Assembly: GCF_014652535.1 (NCBI RefSeq)
Contig: NZ_BMYZ01000001.1
Span: forward strand, 372,001-436,000
From: Cellvibrio zantedeschiae
GTDB taxonomy: Bacteria; Pseudomonadota; Gammaproteobacteria; Pseudomonadales; Cellvibrionaceae
DNA length: 64,000 nt
Reading direction: 5' to 3'
Shown: positions 36,592-44,531 of the stretch, one piece after another
Layout of the letters: every line of letters begins with the position of its first letter
Position numbering within the stretch: the first letter of the stretch is position 1
Translations under genes and position numbers: made by a program
Notes under the pieces: model-generated
Databases searched by the model: none
The model's input: the letters and a program-made list of their open reading frames with translations, nothing else
What the model was told of the DNA's origin: nothing

Positions 36592-38208
36592 ATGAGTCAT
36601 TTATCACTCGCTCAATTGTCTTTTGATAATCGCTTTGTGCGTGAGCTGCCAGCAGATCCCATTATTGATAATTATCGCCGACAGGTGGCTGGAGCAGCGT
36701 ATTCTTTTGTACAACCTACACAGGTTCGTGCTCCGCAATTGGTGTGTGCAGCCAGGGAAGCCGCCGATTTAATTGATCTGGATTATTCCCAATTAACATC
36801 AGATTTCTTCACTCAAGTATTTTCTGGCAATGCATTACTGGCGGGTATGCAGTCTCACGCTTGCTGTTACGGCGGTCATCAATTTGGCAATTGGGCAGGG
36901 CAGTTGGGTGATGGTCGCGCGATTAATTTAGGTGAAGTTAAAAATTCACGCGGCGAACATTGGACCCTGCAATTAAAAGGTGCGGGGCCCACACCTTATT
37001 CGCGCACGGCAGATGGGCTTGCAGTTTTGCGTTCATCGGTACGCGAATTTTTATGCAGCGAGGCCATGCACCACTTAGGTGTTCCTACTACACGCGCGTT
37101 GAGCTTGGTTTTGACGGGAGAGCAGGTGCGTCGCGATATGTTCTACGATGGAAATCCACAGCTTGAGCCGGGTGCAGTGGTGTGTCGCGTTGCGCAAAGT
37201 TTTACGCGTTTTGGAAATTTTGAAATTTGCTCGGCGCGTAACGATATTGAGCTGCTTAAAAAAATTGCCGATTTTACAATTCGAACCGACTTTCCGCATT
37301 TGTTGAACGAGCATGAAGACATAACCCGCGAGACTTATGTGCAATGGTTTGAAGAGGTTTGCACACGCACGGCCAGTATGATTGCGCACTGGATGCGAGT
37401 AGGTTTTGTGCACGGCGTAATGAATACCGACAACATGTCGATTTTGGGATTAACTATAGATTACGGTCCCTACGGTTGGCTGGAGGGCTATGACCCGGAT
37501 TGGACCCCCAATACTACGGATGCCCAAGGGCGACGTTATAGATATATCAATCAACCGCAAGTTGCGCTGTGGAATCTCGCGCAGTTGGGCAATGCTATTT
37601 ACCCCTTGATTGACGCTGTTGAACCTTTGCAAGAAGCCTTGAATAAATATCGCCACGCCTATTCGCAACAATGGCAAATAGATATGGCTAATAAACTGGG
37701 TTTACGCGCAGTTGCAGAGGAAGATGTTGGCTTGATCGATGAGTTGCACAAGGTGTTTGAATTAACCGAAACTGATATGACTATTTTTTATCGCTTGCTG
37801 GCAAACCTGGATTTGCCTCTGTTAACAAATGCTGATGATAAAGTGCTTATAGAAGGCATCAAACTAGCCTATTATGCCGAACCCTCGGCAGAATCTGCTG
37901 CGGCAATGGCAACTTGGTTGCGCAAGTATCTAACGCGAGTGCAGCAGGATTATATTGTGTATGGCGAAACTCATGAGCAACGCAAAGCGCGCATGAATAA
38001 AACAAATCCTAAATACGTTTTACGTAATTATCTGGCGCAACAAGCAATTGATAGAGCAACACAGGGGGACTTCAACGAGGTGCAACAGCTCTTGCAGTTG
38101 TTACGAAATCCTTACGATGAACAACCTGAACATGAACATTATTTTGCCAAGCGCCCCGAGTGGGCACGCACTAAAGCAGGTTGTTCCATGCTGTCGTGTA
38201 GTTCATAA
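36592..38208 (+). CDS. selO: Protein adenylyltransferase SelO (YdiU/UPF0061 family)
   Basis: This 538-residue pseudokinase-fold enzyme transfers AMP to Ser/Thr/Tyr residues of proteins in redox control. Typical motifs are YGGHQFGNWAGQLGDGRA, LQLKGAGPTPYSR, VHGVMNTDNMSILG, and the C-terminal MLSCSS, where a Cys replaces the selenocysteine of eukaryotic homologues. I place the start at the ATG at 36592 (MSHLSLAQLSFDN); the TTG at 36571 adds a tail not typical of the family. A short palindrome overlaps its stop. Confidence 0.93.
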   Translation: MSHLSLAQLSFDNRFVRELPADPIIDNYRRQVAGAAYSFVQPTQVRAPQLVCAAREAADLIDLDYSQLTSDFFTQVFSGNALLAGMQSHACCYGGHQFGNWAGQLGDGRAINLGEVKNSRGEHWTLQLKGAGPTPYSRTADGLAVLRSSVREFLCSEAMHHLGVPTTRALSLVLTGEQVRRDMFYDGNPQLEPGAVVCRVAQSFTRFGNFEICSARNDIELLKKIADFTIRTDFPHLLNEHEDITRETYVQWFEEVCTRTASMIAHWMRVGFVHGVMNTDNMSILGLTIDYGPYGWLEGYDPDWTPNTTDAQGRRYRYINQPQVALWNLAQLGNAIYPLIDAVEPLQEALNKYRHAYSQQWQIDMANKLGLRAVAEEDVGLIDELHKVFELTETDMTIFYRLLANLDLPLLTNADDKVLIEGIKLAYYAEPSAESAAAMATWLRKYLTRVQQDYIVYGETHEQRKARMNKTNPKYVLRNYLAQQAIDRATQGDFNEVQQLLQLLRNPYDEQPEHEHYFAKRPEWARTKAGCSMLSCSS

Positions 38209-38226
38209 AACACATCCATGTGTTTT
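38207..38226 (+). terminator. Hairpin at the end of selO
   Basis: AAAACACAT and ATGTGTTTT form a 9-base perfect inverted repeat starting on the last base of the selO stop codon. The A-rich and T-rich arms resemble a weak bidirectional terminator, but ACCC rather than T follows. Confidence 0.4.
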
Positions 38227-38363
38227 ACCCTACGGGCAGCTTCGCTGTGTAAATTGCTCCTGCAATTTGTCCTAGTTAGTTTCTGTGGTTTGTTTGTCAG
38301 CCACTATGCGGTGATTTCCTTAGTAATAGGTTTTTTAAATTTAATATTTAAACGGGTGCTTGA

Positions 38364-39134
38364 ATGATTGGAGTGGTGGTTGGATTTTTATTGGGTTTTT
38401 TTATAACCCATAAATTTTTTGGTGCGCTATTTGGTGCTGCGCTGGGTTATTTTCTGTATGACAAAAACCGCAGTCCTCGTATTTCTGGCGCGCAGTTGCA
38501 GCAAGCGCAAGCATTATTTTTTAAAACTGTTTTTAATTTATTAGGCCATATTGCTAAAGCCGATGGTCATATTAGCGAAATGGAAGTAAAACTCACTGAA
38601 GCCTATATGGATAAAATGGGTTTGACTCCCGAGCACAAACGCGAGGCCATTCGTTTATTTAAAGAGGGCGCATCCGCAGAGTTCAGCTTGCAGGAGGCTT
38701 TAAATGCTTACCGCACTTTAGGTTCGCGCAGCCCCAATTTAAGCCAGATGTTATTGGTGTATTTAATCAACCTCGCCATGATTGATGGCGATCTTGATGC
38801 AAAAGAACGGGAAATTTTACAACAAGTTGCCGAGGGCATCGGTTTCTCACGCATCGCGTTTGAGCAACTCTTACGTATGGTGGGTGCACAAAATTCATTT
38901 GCCCAAAATCAACCACACAGGGCAAATGAATTGGCTTTGGCATATGAAGCTTTGGGTGTGAGTGCAGATGCCAGTGATTCGGATATTAAAAAAGCCTATC
39001 GCAAACTCATGAGTCAATATCACCCTGATAAGTTAATGGGACAAGGCTTGCCTGAAGACATGATCAAAGCCGCTACTGAACGCTCTCAGGAGATTCAGGC
39101 AGCTTATGATCTTATTAAAAAGTCTCGTGCTTAA
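38364..39134 (+). CDS. djlA: DnaJ-like membrane co-chaperone DjlA
   Basis: An N-terminal glycine-rich membrane helix (GVVVGFLLGFFITHKFFG), a TerB-like helical domain (about 45-165) and a C-terminal J domain with the HPD motif (QYHPDKLMGQGLPEDM) make up this 256-residue protein. This matches E. coli DjlA, which stimulates DnaK at the membrane and affects envelope stress signalling. A GGGTGC stretch precedes the start. The next gene follows after 14 bases. Confidence 0.93.
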   Translation: MIGVVVGFLLGFFITHKFFGALFGAALGYFLYDKNRSPRISGAQLQQAQALFFKTVFNLLGHIAKADGHISEMEVKLTEAYMDKMGLTPEHKREAIRLFKEGASAEFSLQEALNAYRTLGSRSPNLSQMLLVYLINLAMIDGDLDAKEREILQQVAEGIGFSRIAFEQLLRMVGAQNSFAQNQPHRANELALAYEALGVSADASDSDIKKAYRKLMSQYHPDKLMGQGLPEDMIKAATERSQEIQAAYDLIKKSRA

Positions 39135-39148
39135 CTGATGCGTGCATA

Positions 39149-39844
39149 ATGCGCCTGGATCGTTTTATTGAAAGCAGCCTTTCCTATTCGGCGCAAAAAG
39201 TGCGTGAGTTATTTTTACAGCGGCTGGTTTTGCTAAACGGTGTAGCGGTGTTAGAGGGGCGTGGCAGAATTAGTGAGTTTTGCCGTGTGGAGGTTGCAGG
39301 AAATATATTGCAAGCACGCGAAGCGGTTTACCTTATGCTCAACAAACCCCAAGGATGCGTAAGCGCAACGCGTGATACAAAAAATAAAACGGTTATTGAT
39401 CTTATTGATTTTCCGGATAAAGAAAATCTGCATTTGGCTGGCCGCCTTGATTTTAATACCACGGGTTTGTTGTTGCTAACCAACGACGGCAAGTGGTCCC
39501 GCAAAATTACGCAACCTACGCAAAAAATTCCAAAAACCTATTTGGTGCAGACAAAAGACGTCATTAGCGCAGACTATGTACGCGTATTTGCCGAAGGGAT
39601 TTATTTTAGTTTTGAAGATTTAACAACCTTGCCGGCGGAGCTGACTATTCTTTCCTCGCATTCCGCGCGGCTTACTATTTATGAGGGGCGTTATCATCAA
39701 ATCAAACGCATGTTTGGTTTTTTCAATAATGAAGTGGTTGGGTTGCATAGGTTGTCTATGGGGGAAATTGTGCTTGATAAAAATTTGGCGGCGGGTGAGT
39801 ATCGTTTACTTACAGCAGAAGAAATAAATTCTATTAATAGATAA
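39149..39844 (+). CDS. rsuA: RsuA-family 16S rRNA pseudouridine synthase
   Basis: This 231-residue protein has an N-terminal S4 RNA-binding domain (MRLDRFIESSLSYS) and a pseudouridine synthase domain with the catalytic Asp in GRLDFNTTGLLLLTNDG. YEGRYHQIKRMFG is also typical. It best fits RsuA, which modifies U516 of 16S rRNA in E. coli; the related RluE/RluF types cannot be fully excluded. Confidence 0.88.
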   Translation: MRLDRFIESSLSYSAQKVRELFLQRLVLLNGVAVLEGRGRISEFCRVEVAGNILQAREAVYLMLNKPQGCVSATRDTKNKTVIDLIDFPDKENLHLAGRLDFNTTGLLLLTNDGKWSRKITQPTQKIPKTYLVQTKDVISADYVRVFAEGIYFSFEDLTTLPAELTILSSHSARLTIYEGRYHQIKRMFGFFNNEVVGLHRLSMGEIVLDKNLAAGEYRLLTAEEINSINR

Positions 39845-39903
39845 TCGTTATCCTCGGCTAGGTGTGACTCTTTTAAGATTAAATAATGTTACTTTCTTTA
39901 ATG

Positions 39904-40698
39904 TTAATTTCTTTTCCGTTTAACTTTTTTGTTGTGATTTTTAGTTTCCGTTTTTGAATTAGGCTCAATAGCAATATTCCTTTTCAACAATCGCGCCATG
40001 CCGAAGGTCGATAATCCCCAAATAAGCATCAACACCACCAATAGTAGTACAGCAATAAACGCAAAAATATCCGGTGCTTTCATCAAGGTAGTCATCAGGG
40101 AATCTTCATAATAAAAAAACCACTGATGTCCTTCAGGAAATACCTTGGTGTGCAGCCAATAAAATACCTTGGTGCTACCCACGCTTAAAATAAATGTGCT
40201 GATTAAAAATATTCCGCCGCAGAATCCCAACACTATATCGCGGGGCGATGGGAATGACATTTTTTGTGCGTAGGCAAGCGTAAAAAAAATTATCCATAGT
40301 AATAAACCTATCCCGCCTGCTACATAAAACGCGTTAATTAAATGGCTCACATCCTGTAAATGAATAATTTCAGCCGTGTGCATTAAAGGAATATGCGTAT
40401 TGTTAGGTAACTTGAAATAAATATCGGCCAAACCTTCGCCGTTGTGTTGTACCGCACGGGTAATTTGCGCAAATAACTCCCAATGCTCTTTCGGTTGTGT
40501 GAATTGAAAACCGTGAATGTGACGATTGAGCGGCGCATATTCAGCAATATGCTGATCCAGCTTGAGTAACTGATACCCCAGAGGATAAGCGAAGCTGAAT
40601 TGCGCGAGTAAATGCCAGGCAAGGAGGGCAGTAGCCAATAGTTGCCCTACGAAAACGAATGGCCAAACGAGATACGGAGAAATTTGGTTAGTGCGCAT
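39904..40698 (-). CDS. DUF1461-type integral membrane protein
   Basis: This 264-residue protein has predicted membrane helices at about 12-32, 122-145, 155-178 and 213-240. It has a large extracytoplasmic loop after the first helix and a second loop with HQWFFYYEDSLMTTLMKAPDIF. The latter resembles the conserved loop of the DUF1461 (TIGR01906) family. The C terminus is basic and lysine-rich. It diverges from the GH2 gene. No function is known for the family. Confidence 0.65.
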   Translation of the reverse strand: MRTNQISPYLVWPFVFVGQLLATALLAWHLLAQFSFAYPLGYQLLKLDQHIAEYAPLNRHIHGFQFTQPKEHWELFAQITRAVQHNGEGLADIYFKLPNNTHIPLMHTAEIIHLQDVSHLINAFYVAGGIGLLLWIIFFTLAYAQKMSFPSPRDIVLGFCGGIFLISTFILSVGSTKVFYWLHTKVFPEGHQWFFYYEDSLMTTLMKAPDIFAFIAVLLLVVLMLIWGLSTFGMARLLKRNIAIEPNSKTETKNHNKKVKRKRN

Positions 40699-40820
40699 AG
40701 CATCTTTTTATTTGGAAGAGGTGGGCAGCCTAGCGAGCTTAGAGGCCTAGCACAAGAGAAAGTGGCGTCTGCCAGCTGTTGTTTGGAAAGGTAAAAGCCG
40801 TGCAGAGTTTATTTATATGA

Positions 40821-40840
40821 TTTATCATGTAGATGATAAA
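40821..40840 (+). promoter_or_regulatory. Perfect palindrome upstream of the GH2 gene (possible operator)
   Basis: TTTATCAT (40821-40828) and ATGATAAA (40833-40840) form an 8-base inverted repeat with a GTAG spacer, ending 20 bases before the ATG. The position overlaps the expected 5' leader or promoter. It fits an operator for a dimeric repressor of the glycosidase. I do not recognise the regulator family; a leader hairpin is an alternative. Confidence 0.5.
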
Positions 40841-40860
40841 CATAATGAGAGATTAAAACT

Positions 40861-43728
40861 ATGAAAACATTATCTTCGCGGGTAGCGTCCCAGCTTTCGG
40901 CAGTTGTTGTAGGCATGCTTGTTCTTACCGCAAACGCGGCTCCAGATATAAATCGTGAACGCCTTTCGCTGGACCGCGGTTGGTTATTTCACCTTGGTGA
41001 TATTCCCATGCCGGAAATCAAAGGCCATGGCGCCTCTTACGGTAATGCCAAAGCGGGTAATGCGCCTGGGCCAGCGGGTACAGAATATGACGATTCTGAT
41101 TGGCGAAAATTGGATTTACCGCACGACTGGGCCGTTGAAGGGCCTTTTGATCCTAATGCCAATATTTCCCAAGGTTATCGCCCACGGGGAGCATCCTGGT
41201 ACCGCCGTTATTTGCGCGTGGATGAAAGCGAGCGTGGCCGTCACTTTGAGTTGCAGTTTGACGCTATAGCGACTCATTCAACCATCTGGGTGAACGGTAA
41301 TGTAGTCAGCCACAACTGGTCTGGCTACAACGCCAACTATGTCGATATCACTCCCTATTTGCGCTACGGCGATGCCATGAACACTATCTCTATCAAAGCC
41401 GATGCAAATCCTATGGAAGGCTGGTGGTACGAGGGCGCGGGTATTTATCGCCACGCATGGTTAGTTAAATCCAACCCGGTTCATGTGGTGACCGATGGCG
41501 TGCATGCGGCTCCACGTAAAGCGGCGGGTGATAATAATTGGGAAATCCCCGTTGAAGTAACTTTGGATAACAGCGGCAAAGTAGCTGCCGATGTCACCGT
41601 AGAGGTCAATGTCTTTGATCCCTCTGGCAAACAAGTTGCCAAACAACGCCAAGGGGTAAGTGTGCCTATATTCACGCCTACAGTTGTCAAACTGCCCGTT
41701 GCAATTAGTAACCCGGCCATTTGGTCGTTGGAACAAACCAATCTCTACCGCGTGACTACCCAGGTATTTTCGCAAGGTAAAAAGATTGACGAGACCTCAC
41801 TTAACACCGGTTTCCGCACCATTCGTTTTGATGCGCAACAGGGATTCTTCCTGAATGATAAACACACGAAGTTGCAAGGCGTTTGTATCCATCAGGATCA
41901 CGCTGGTGTTGGTGTTGCGGTGCCCGATTCAATTTGGGAATACCGCTTGCGTCGTTTGAAAGAGCTGGGCGTTAATGCCATTCGCTTCTCGCACAATGCG
42001 CCTGCATCTGAAGTGCTGGATTTGGTAGATCGTATGGGCTTTGTGGTCATGGACGAAAACCGCAACTTCAATCCATCGCCCGATTACATGAAGCAATTAG
42101 AGTGGATGGTTCGCCGCGACCGCCACCACCCCGGCATTATTTTATGGTCTGTGTTTAATGAAGAGCCTGTGCAAGGTACAGAGGTGGGCTACGAGATGGT
42201 TCGCCGCATGAGCTCTGCGGTAAAAGCCTTGGATGATACTCGTCCGGTTACAGCGGCCATGAACGGAGGATTCTTTACCGACTTGAACGTGTCGCACGCG
42301 GTTGATGTGTTGGGCGCAAATTACCAGGTGCCTGATTATGATCGATTCCACAGCGCCCGCCCTGATGTGCCTTTTACCAGTTCAGAAGATACATCTGCGT
42401 TTATGACGCGCGGCGAATACACCACGGACAAAAGCAAAAACCTTATCGCCAGTTACGACGATGATTTTGCGCTTTGGGGCAACAGCCACCGCGATGCATG
42501 GCAAGCCATTGATACTCGCGCCTATGTTGCCGGCGGTTTTGTATGGACAGGTTTTGATTACCGCGGCGAGCCAACACCTAATGAATGGCCTTCAGTCAGT
42601 TCAGTGTTCGGCATTATGGATTTAAACGGTTTTGCAAAAGATGCTTACTACATTCATCAAGTGCAATGGATTAAAGATCGCCCGCTTGTTTACATCGCGC
42701 CGCATTGGAATTGGGCAGGAAAACAAGGGCAAGAAATTCGCGTGATGGTGATGGCAAATGTTGAGCGTGTAAAACTCTTATTGAATGGCCGCGAACTTGG
42801 CGAGCAAAAAGTTGATAACTATCGCATGAACTTTTTTAAGGTTGCTTATGAACCCGGCAAGCTGGAAGCTATTGGTTACAATGGCGACAAAGAAGTAGCG
42901 CGTGCAAGTGTAGAAACCACCGGCAAAGCGGTTGCGTTGGAATTAATTCCTGACCGCAAAAGTTTGGCCGGTGATGGGCGTGATGCAATGCCAATAACAG
43001 TTCGTGCGCTGGACGCAAAAGGCCGTGCTGTACCTATTGATAATTCTGAGGTGACATTTGAAATTTCCGGTGCTGGCAAATCCATCGGCCACGGCAATGG
43101 CGATCCCAATTCGCATGAAGATGAAAAAGGTAAAACGCGTAAGCTCTTTAATGGTCTTGCGCAACTTATCGTTCAATCTAACTTTCCAGAACTGCGAGGG
43201 GAATCCAAAGGCGAAATTAAAATTTCTGCACGCGCTCCCGGTTTAAAAACAGCGCGCGTCAGCATTCCCGTTAAAGCTGTAGCAGCTGTTCCTTATGTTG
43301 CAGAATCTATAGCACCCTTGACCTACTTAACGGATTGGCGAGTGTCACCTGCAAGCGCAGAGCGTTTAAATCCAACGCAAGTTTTAGCAGACAACGACAT
43401 GAACACTTGGGGCTGGGGCCAACCGCCCATGATGAATATGCCGGGCAATATCAAAGACGGTAAATACCGTTTGTATCGCACGCATTTTACTCCACGTAAA
43501 AATCTGGCAAATGGAAACGGAAAAATTCATTTTTATAGCATCACCGGTAAAGCAGAGATTTGGTTAAACGGCGTCATGATTGCCAAAAAAGATAAATTCG
43601 CTTCGGGCGAATTAAATCTTGATTTACCCGCAGGAGAGGGGCGTCGCCAACTTAACGTACTTGTTGAAGGCGAAGGTGATAACAAAGCCGGTGTTGATGG
43701 TAATGTAGTGATAGAGCCTAAGAAGTAA
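40861..43728 (+). CDS. Secreted GH2-family glycoside hydrolase, beta-galactosidase-like
   Basis: This 955-residue protein has a signal peptide (cleavage near ANAAPD, residue 27). The GH2 sugar-binding domain follows (LSLDRGWLFHLGD, DLPHDWAVEGPF, RGASWYRRYL), then the Ig-like domain and the TIM barrel. The predicted acid/base is Glu434 (WSVFNEEP) and the nucleophile Glu509 (TSSEDTSAF), 75 residues apart as usual for GH2. C-terminal Ig-like domains (including one like DUF4982) and a final jelly-roll-like carbohydrate-binding region follow. The fold suggests a beta-galactosidase acting on plant oligosaccharides, but beta-glucuronidase or mannosidase cannot be excluded. It stands alone; a terminator follows. 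Confidence 0.87.
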   Translation: MKTLSSRVASQLSAVVVGMLVLTANAAPDINRERLSLDRGWLFHLGDIPMPEIKGHGASYGNAKAGNAPGPAGTEYDDSDWRKLDLPHDWAVEGPFDPNANISQGYRPRGASWYRRYLRVDESERGRHFELQFDAIATHSTIWVNGNVVSHNWSGYNANYVDITPYLRYGDAMNTISIKADANPMEGWWYEGAGIYRHAWLVKSNPVHVVTDGVHAAPRKAAGDNNWEIPVEVTLDNSGKVAADVTVEVNVFDPSGKQVAKQRQGVSVPIFTPTVVKLPVAISNPAIWSLEQTNLYRVTTQVFSQGKKIDETSLNTGFRTIRFDAQQGFFLNDKHTKLQGVCIHQDHAGVGVAVPDSIWEYRLRRLKELGVNAIRFSHNAPASEVLDLVDRMGFVVMDENRNFNPSPDYMKQLEWMVRRDRHHPGIILWSVFNEEPVQGTEVGYEMVRRMSSAVKALDDTRPVTAAMNGGFFTDLNVSHAVDVLGANYQVPDYDRFHSARPDVPFTSSEDTSAFMTRGEYTTDKSKNLIASYDDDFALWGNSHRDAWQAIDTRAYVAGGFVWTGFDYRGEPTPNEWPSVSSVFGIMDLNGFAKDAYYIHQVQWIKDRPLVYIAPHWNWAGKQGQEIRVMVMANVERVKLLLNGRELGEQKVDNYRMNFFKVAYEPGKLEAIGYNGDKEVARASVETTGKAVALELIPDRKSLAGDGRDAMPITVRALDAKGRAVPIDNSEVTFEISGAGKSIGHGNGDPNSHEDEKGKTRKLFNGLAQLIVQSNFPELRGESKGEIKISARAPGLKTARVSIPVKAVAAVPYVAESIAPLTYLTDWRVSPASAERLNPTQVLADNDMNTWGWGQPPMMNMPGNIKDGKYRLYRTHFTPRKNLANGNGKIHFYSITGKAEIWLNGVMIAKKDKFASGELNLDLPAGEGRRQLNVLVEGEGDNKAGVDGNVVIEPKK

Positions 43729-43745
43729 ACTCACTATCGAGTAAT

Positions 43746-43777
43746 AAAAAAGGCGAACCATTATGTTCGCCTTTTTT
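43746..43777 (+). terminator. Bidirectional terminator between the GH2 and SIR2-like genes
   Basis: AAAAAAGGCGAAC and GTTCGCCTTTTTT form a 13-base stem with a 6-base loop and a T-run in both directions. It lies 17 bases after the GH2 stop and overlaps the stop codon of the convergent SIR2-like gene. Confidence 0.9.
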
Positions 43778-44498
43778 ATTTTAAAATGTTCAGCTGGCTT
43801 AGTTCCTTCATGCCTGATTCTGTCCAGTTATCAAAGGTTGTGAGCAAAGGAATTACCGCTGCGCGCGGAAGAGAGGATCTTATTCTTGTTACTGATTTTT
43901 CTAACGATAGTCGATCAGGATTGATGACAATCCAGACTGATTCACCGATGGGTAAATTGTCTTCCTCCAGCTTTATGCTGTGTAGAAAGAACCGATCTGA
44001 CTCGCATTCGAAAGACATACCAACGATTACAAAAACTCGGCTCCAAAGTATGCCATTGAAAATTCGATTGGATTCTGGCGTTATTTTTCGTTCTTGGAAA
44101 GAGTCTGATTCGAGTAAGAATGTGCTGCTAAAATTCTGATCTCGTCGAGGTTCGATAGTCCCGTTTAGGTGAAAGACGTGACTATTCGAGAGCCAGTTCG
44201 GTAGCGCATCCAGGTTAAGCTTTAAAACTTCCCGTTGAAGCAAATAATCCCAATTTGTGGTTGCAAAAAGATTTTTCCAGCAGGGTGTTGTTCGCTCTTT
44301 TAGTTCACTCAAAAAAAACTGAATTTTTTCTGTGTTAACGTCCTTGTCCATCTCAATTGTTAATTGCTTTTTAATTTCCTCTATAACTATATCTCTAGGC
44401 TTCGCATTTAAAGATGCTGGTACTGTCCATCGGAGTCCGCAACTAATAGAAAGACCTCTTCCGAAGATCCAGACTAGCGTTTTAATATTTTGGTCCAT
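43776..44498 (-). CDS. Small SIR2-like NAD-binding-fold protein
   Basis: This 240-residue protein shows the sirtuin-type motif series in order: FGRGLSISCGL (12-22) for the Gly-rich nucleotide loop, TTNWDYL (80-86) for the T(Q/T)NxD motif, HLNGT (110-114) at the position of the catalytic HG motif, VIVGMSFECESD (157-168) for the GxSL region, and VINPD (191-195). At the HG motif the expected His is Asn112, with a His two residues earlier. No second domain is attached, unlike ThsA or DSR proteins. It lies 33 bases downstream of opgG on the same strand; an AAGG lies 14 bases before the ATG. SIR2-like proteins often act in anti-phage NAD depletion, but that role is not shown here. Confidence 0.7.
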   Translation of the reverse strand: MDQNIKTLVWIFGRGLSISCGLRWTVPASLNAKPRDIVIEEIKKQLTIEMDKDVNTEKIQFFLSELKERTTPCWKNLFATTNWDYLLQREVLKLNLDALPNWLSNSHVFHLNGTIEPRRDQNFSSTFLLESDSFQERKITPESNRIFNGILWSRVFVIVGMSFECESDRFFLHSIKLEEDNLPIGESVWIVINPDRLSLEKSVTRIRSSLPRAAVIPLLTTFDNWTESGMKELSQLNILK

Positions 44499-44531
44499 GG
44501 GCTATTTATGCAACCTTCAGAAGGCATTCTG

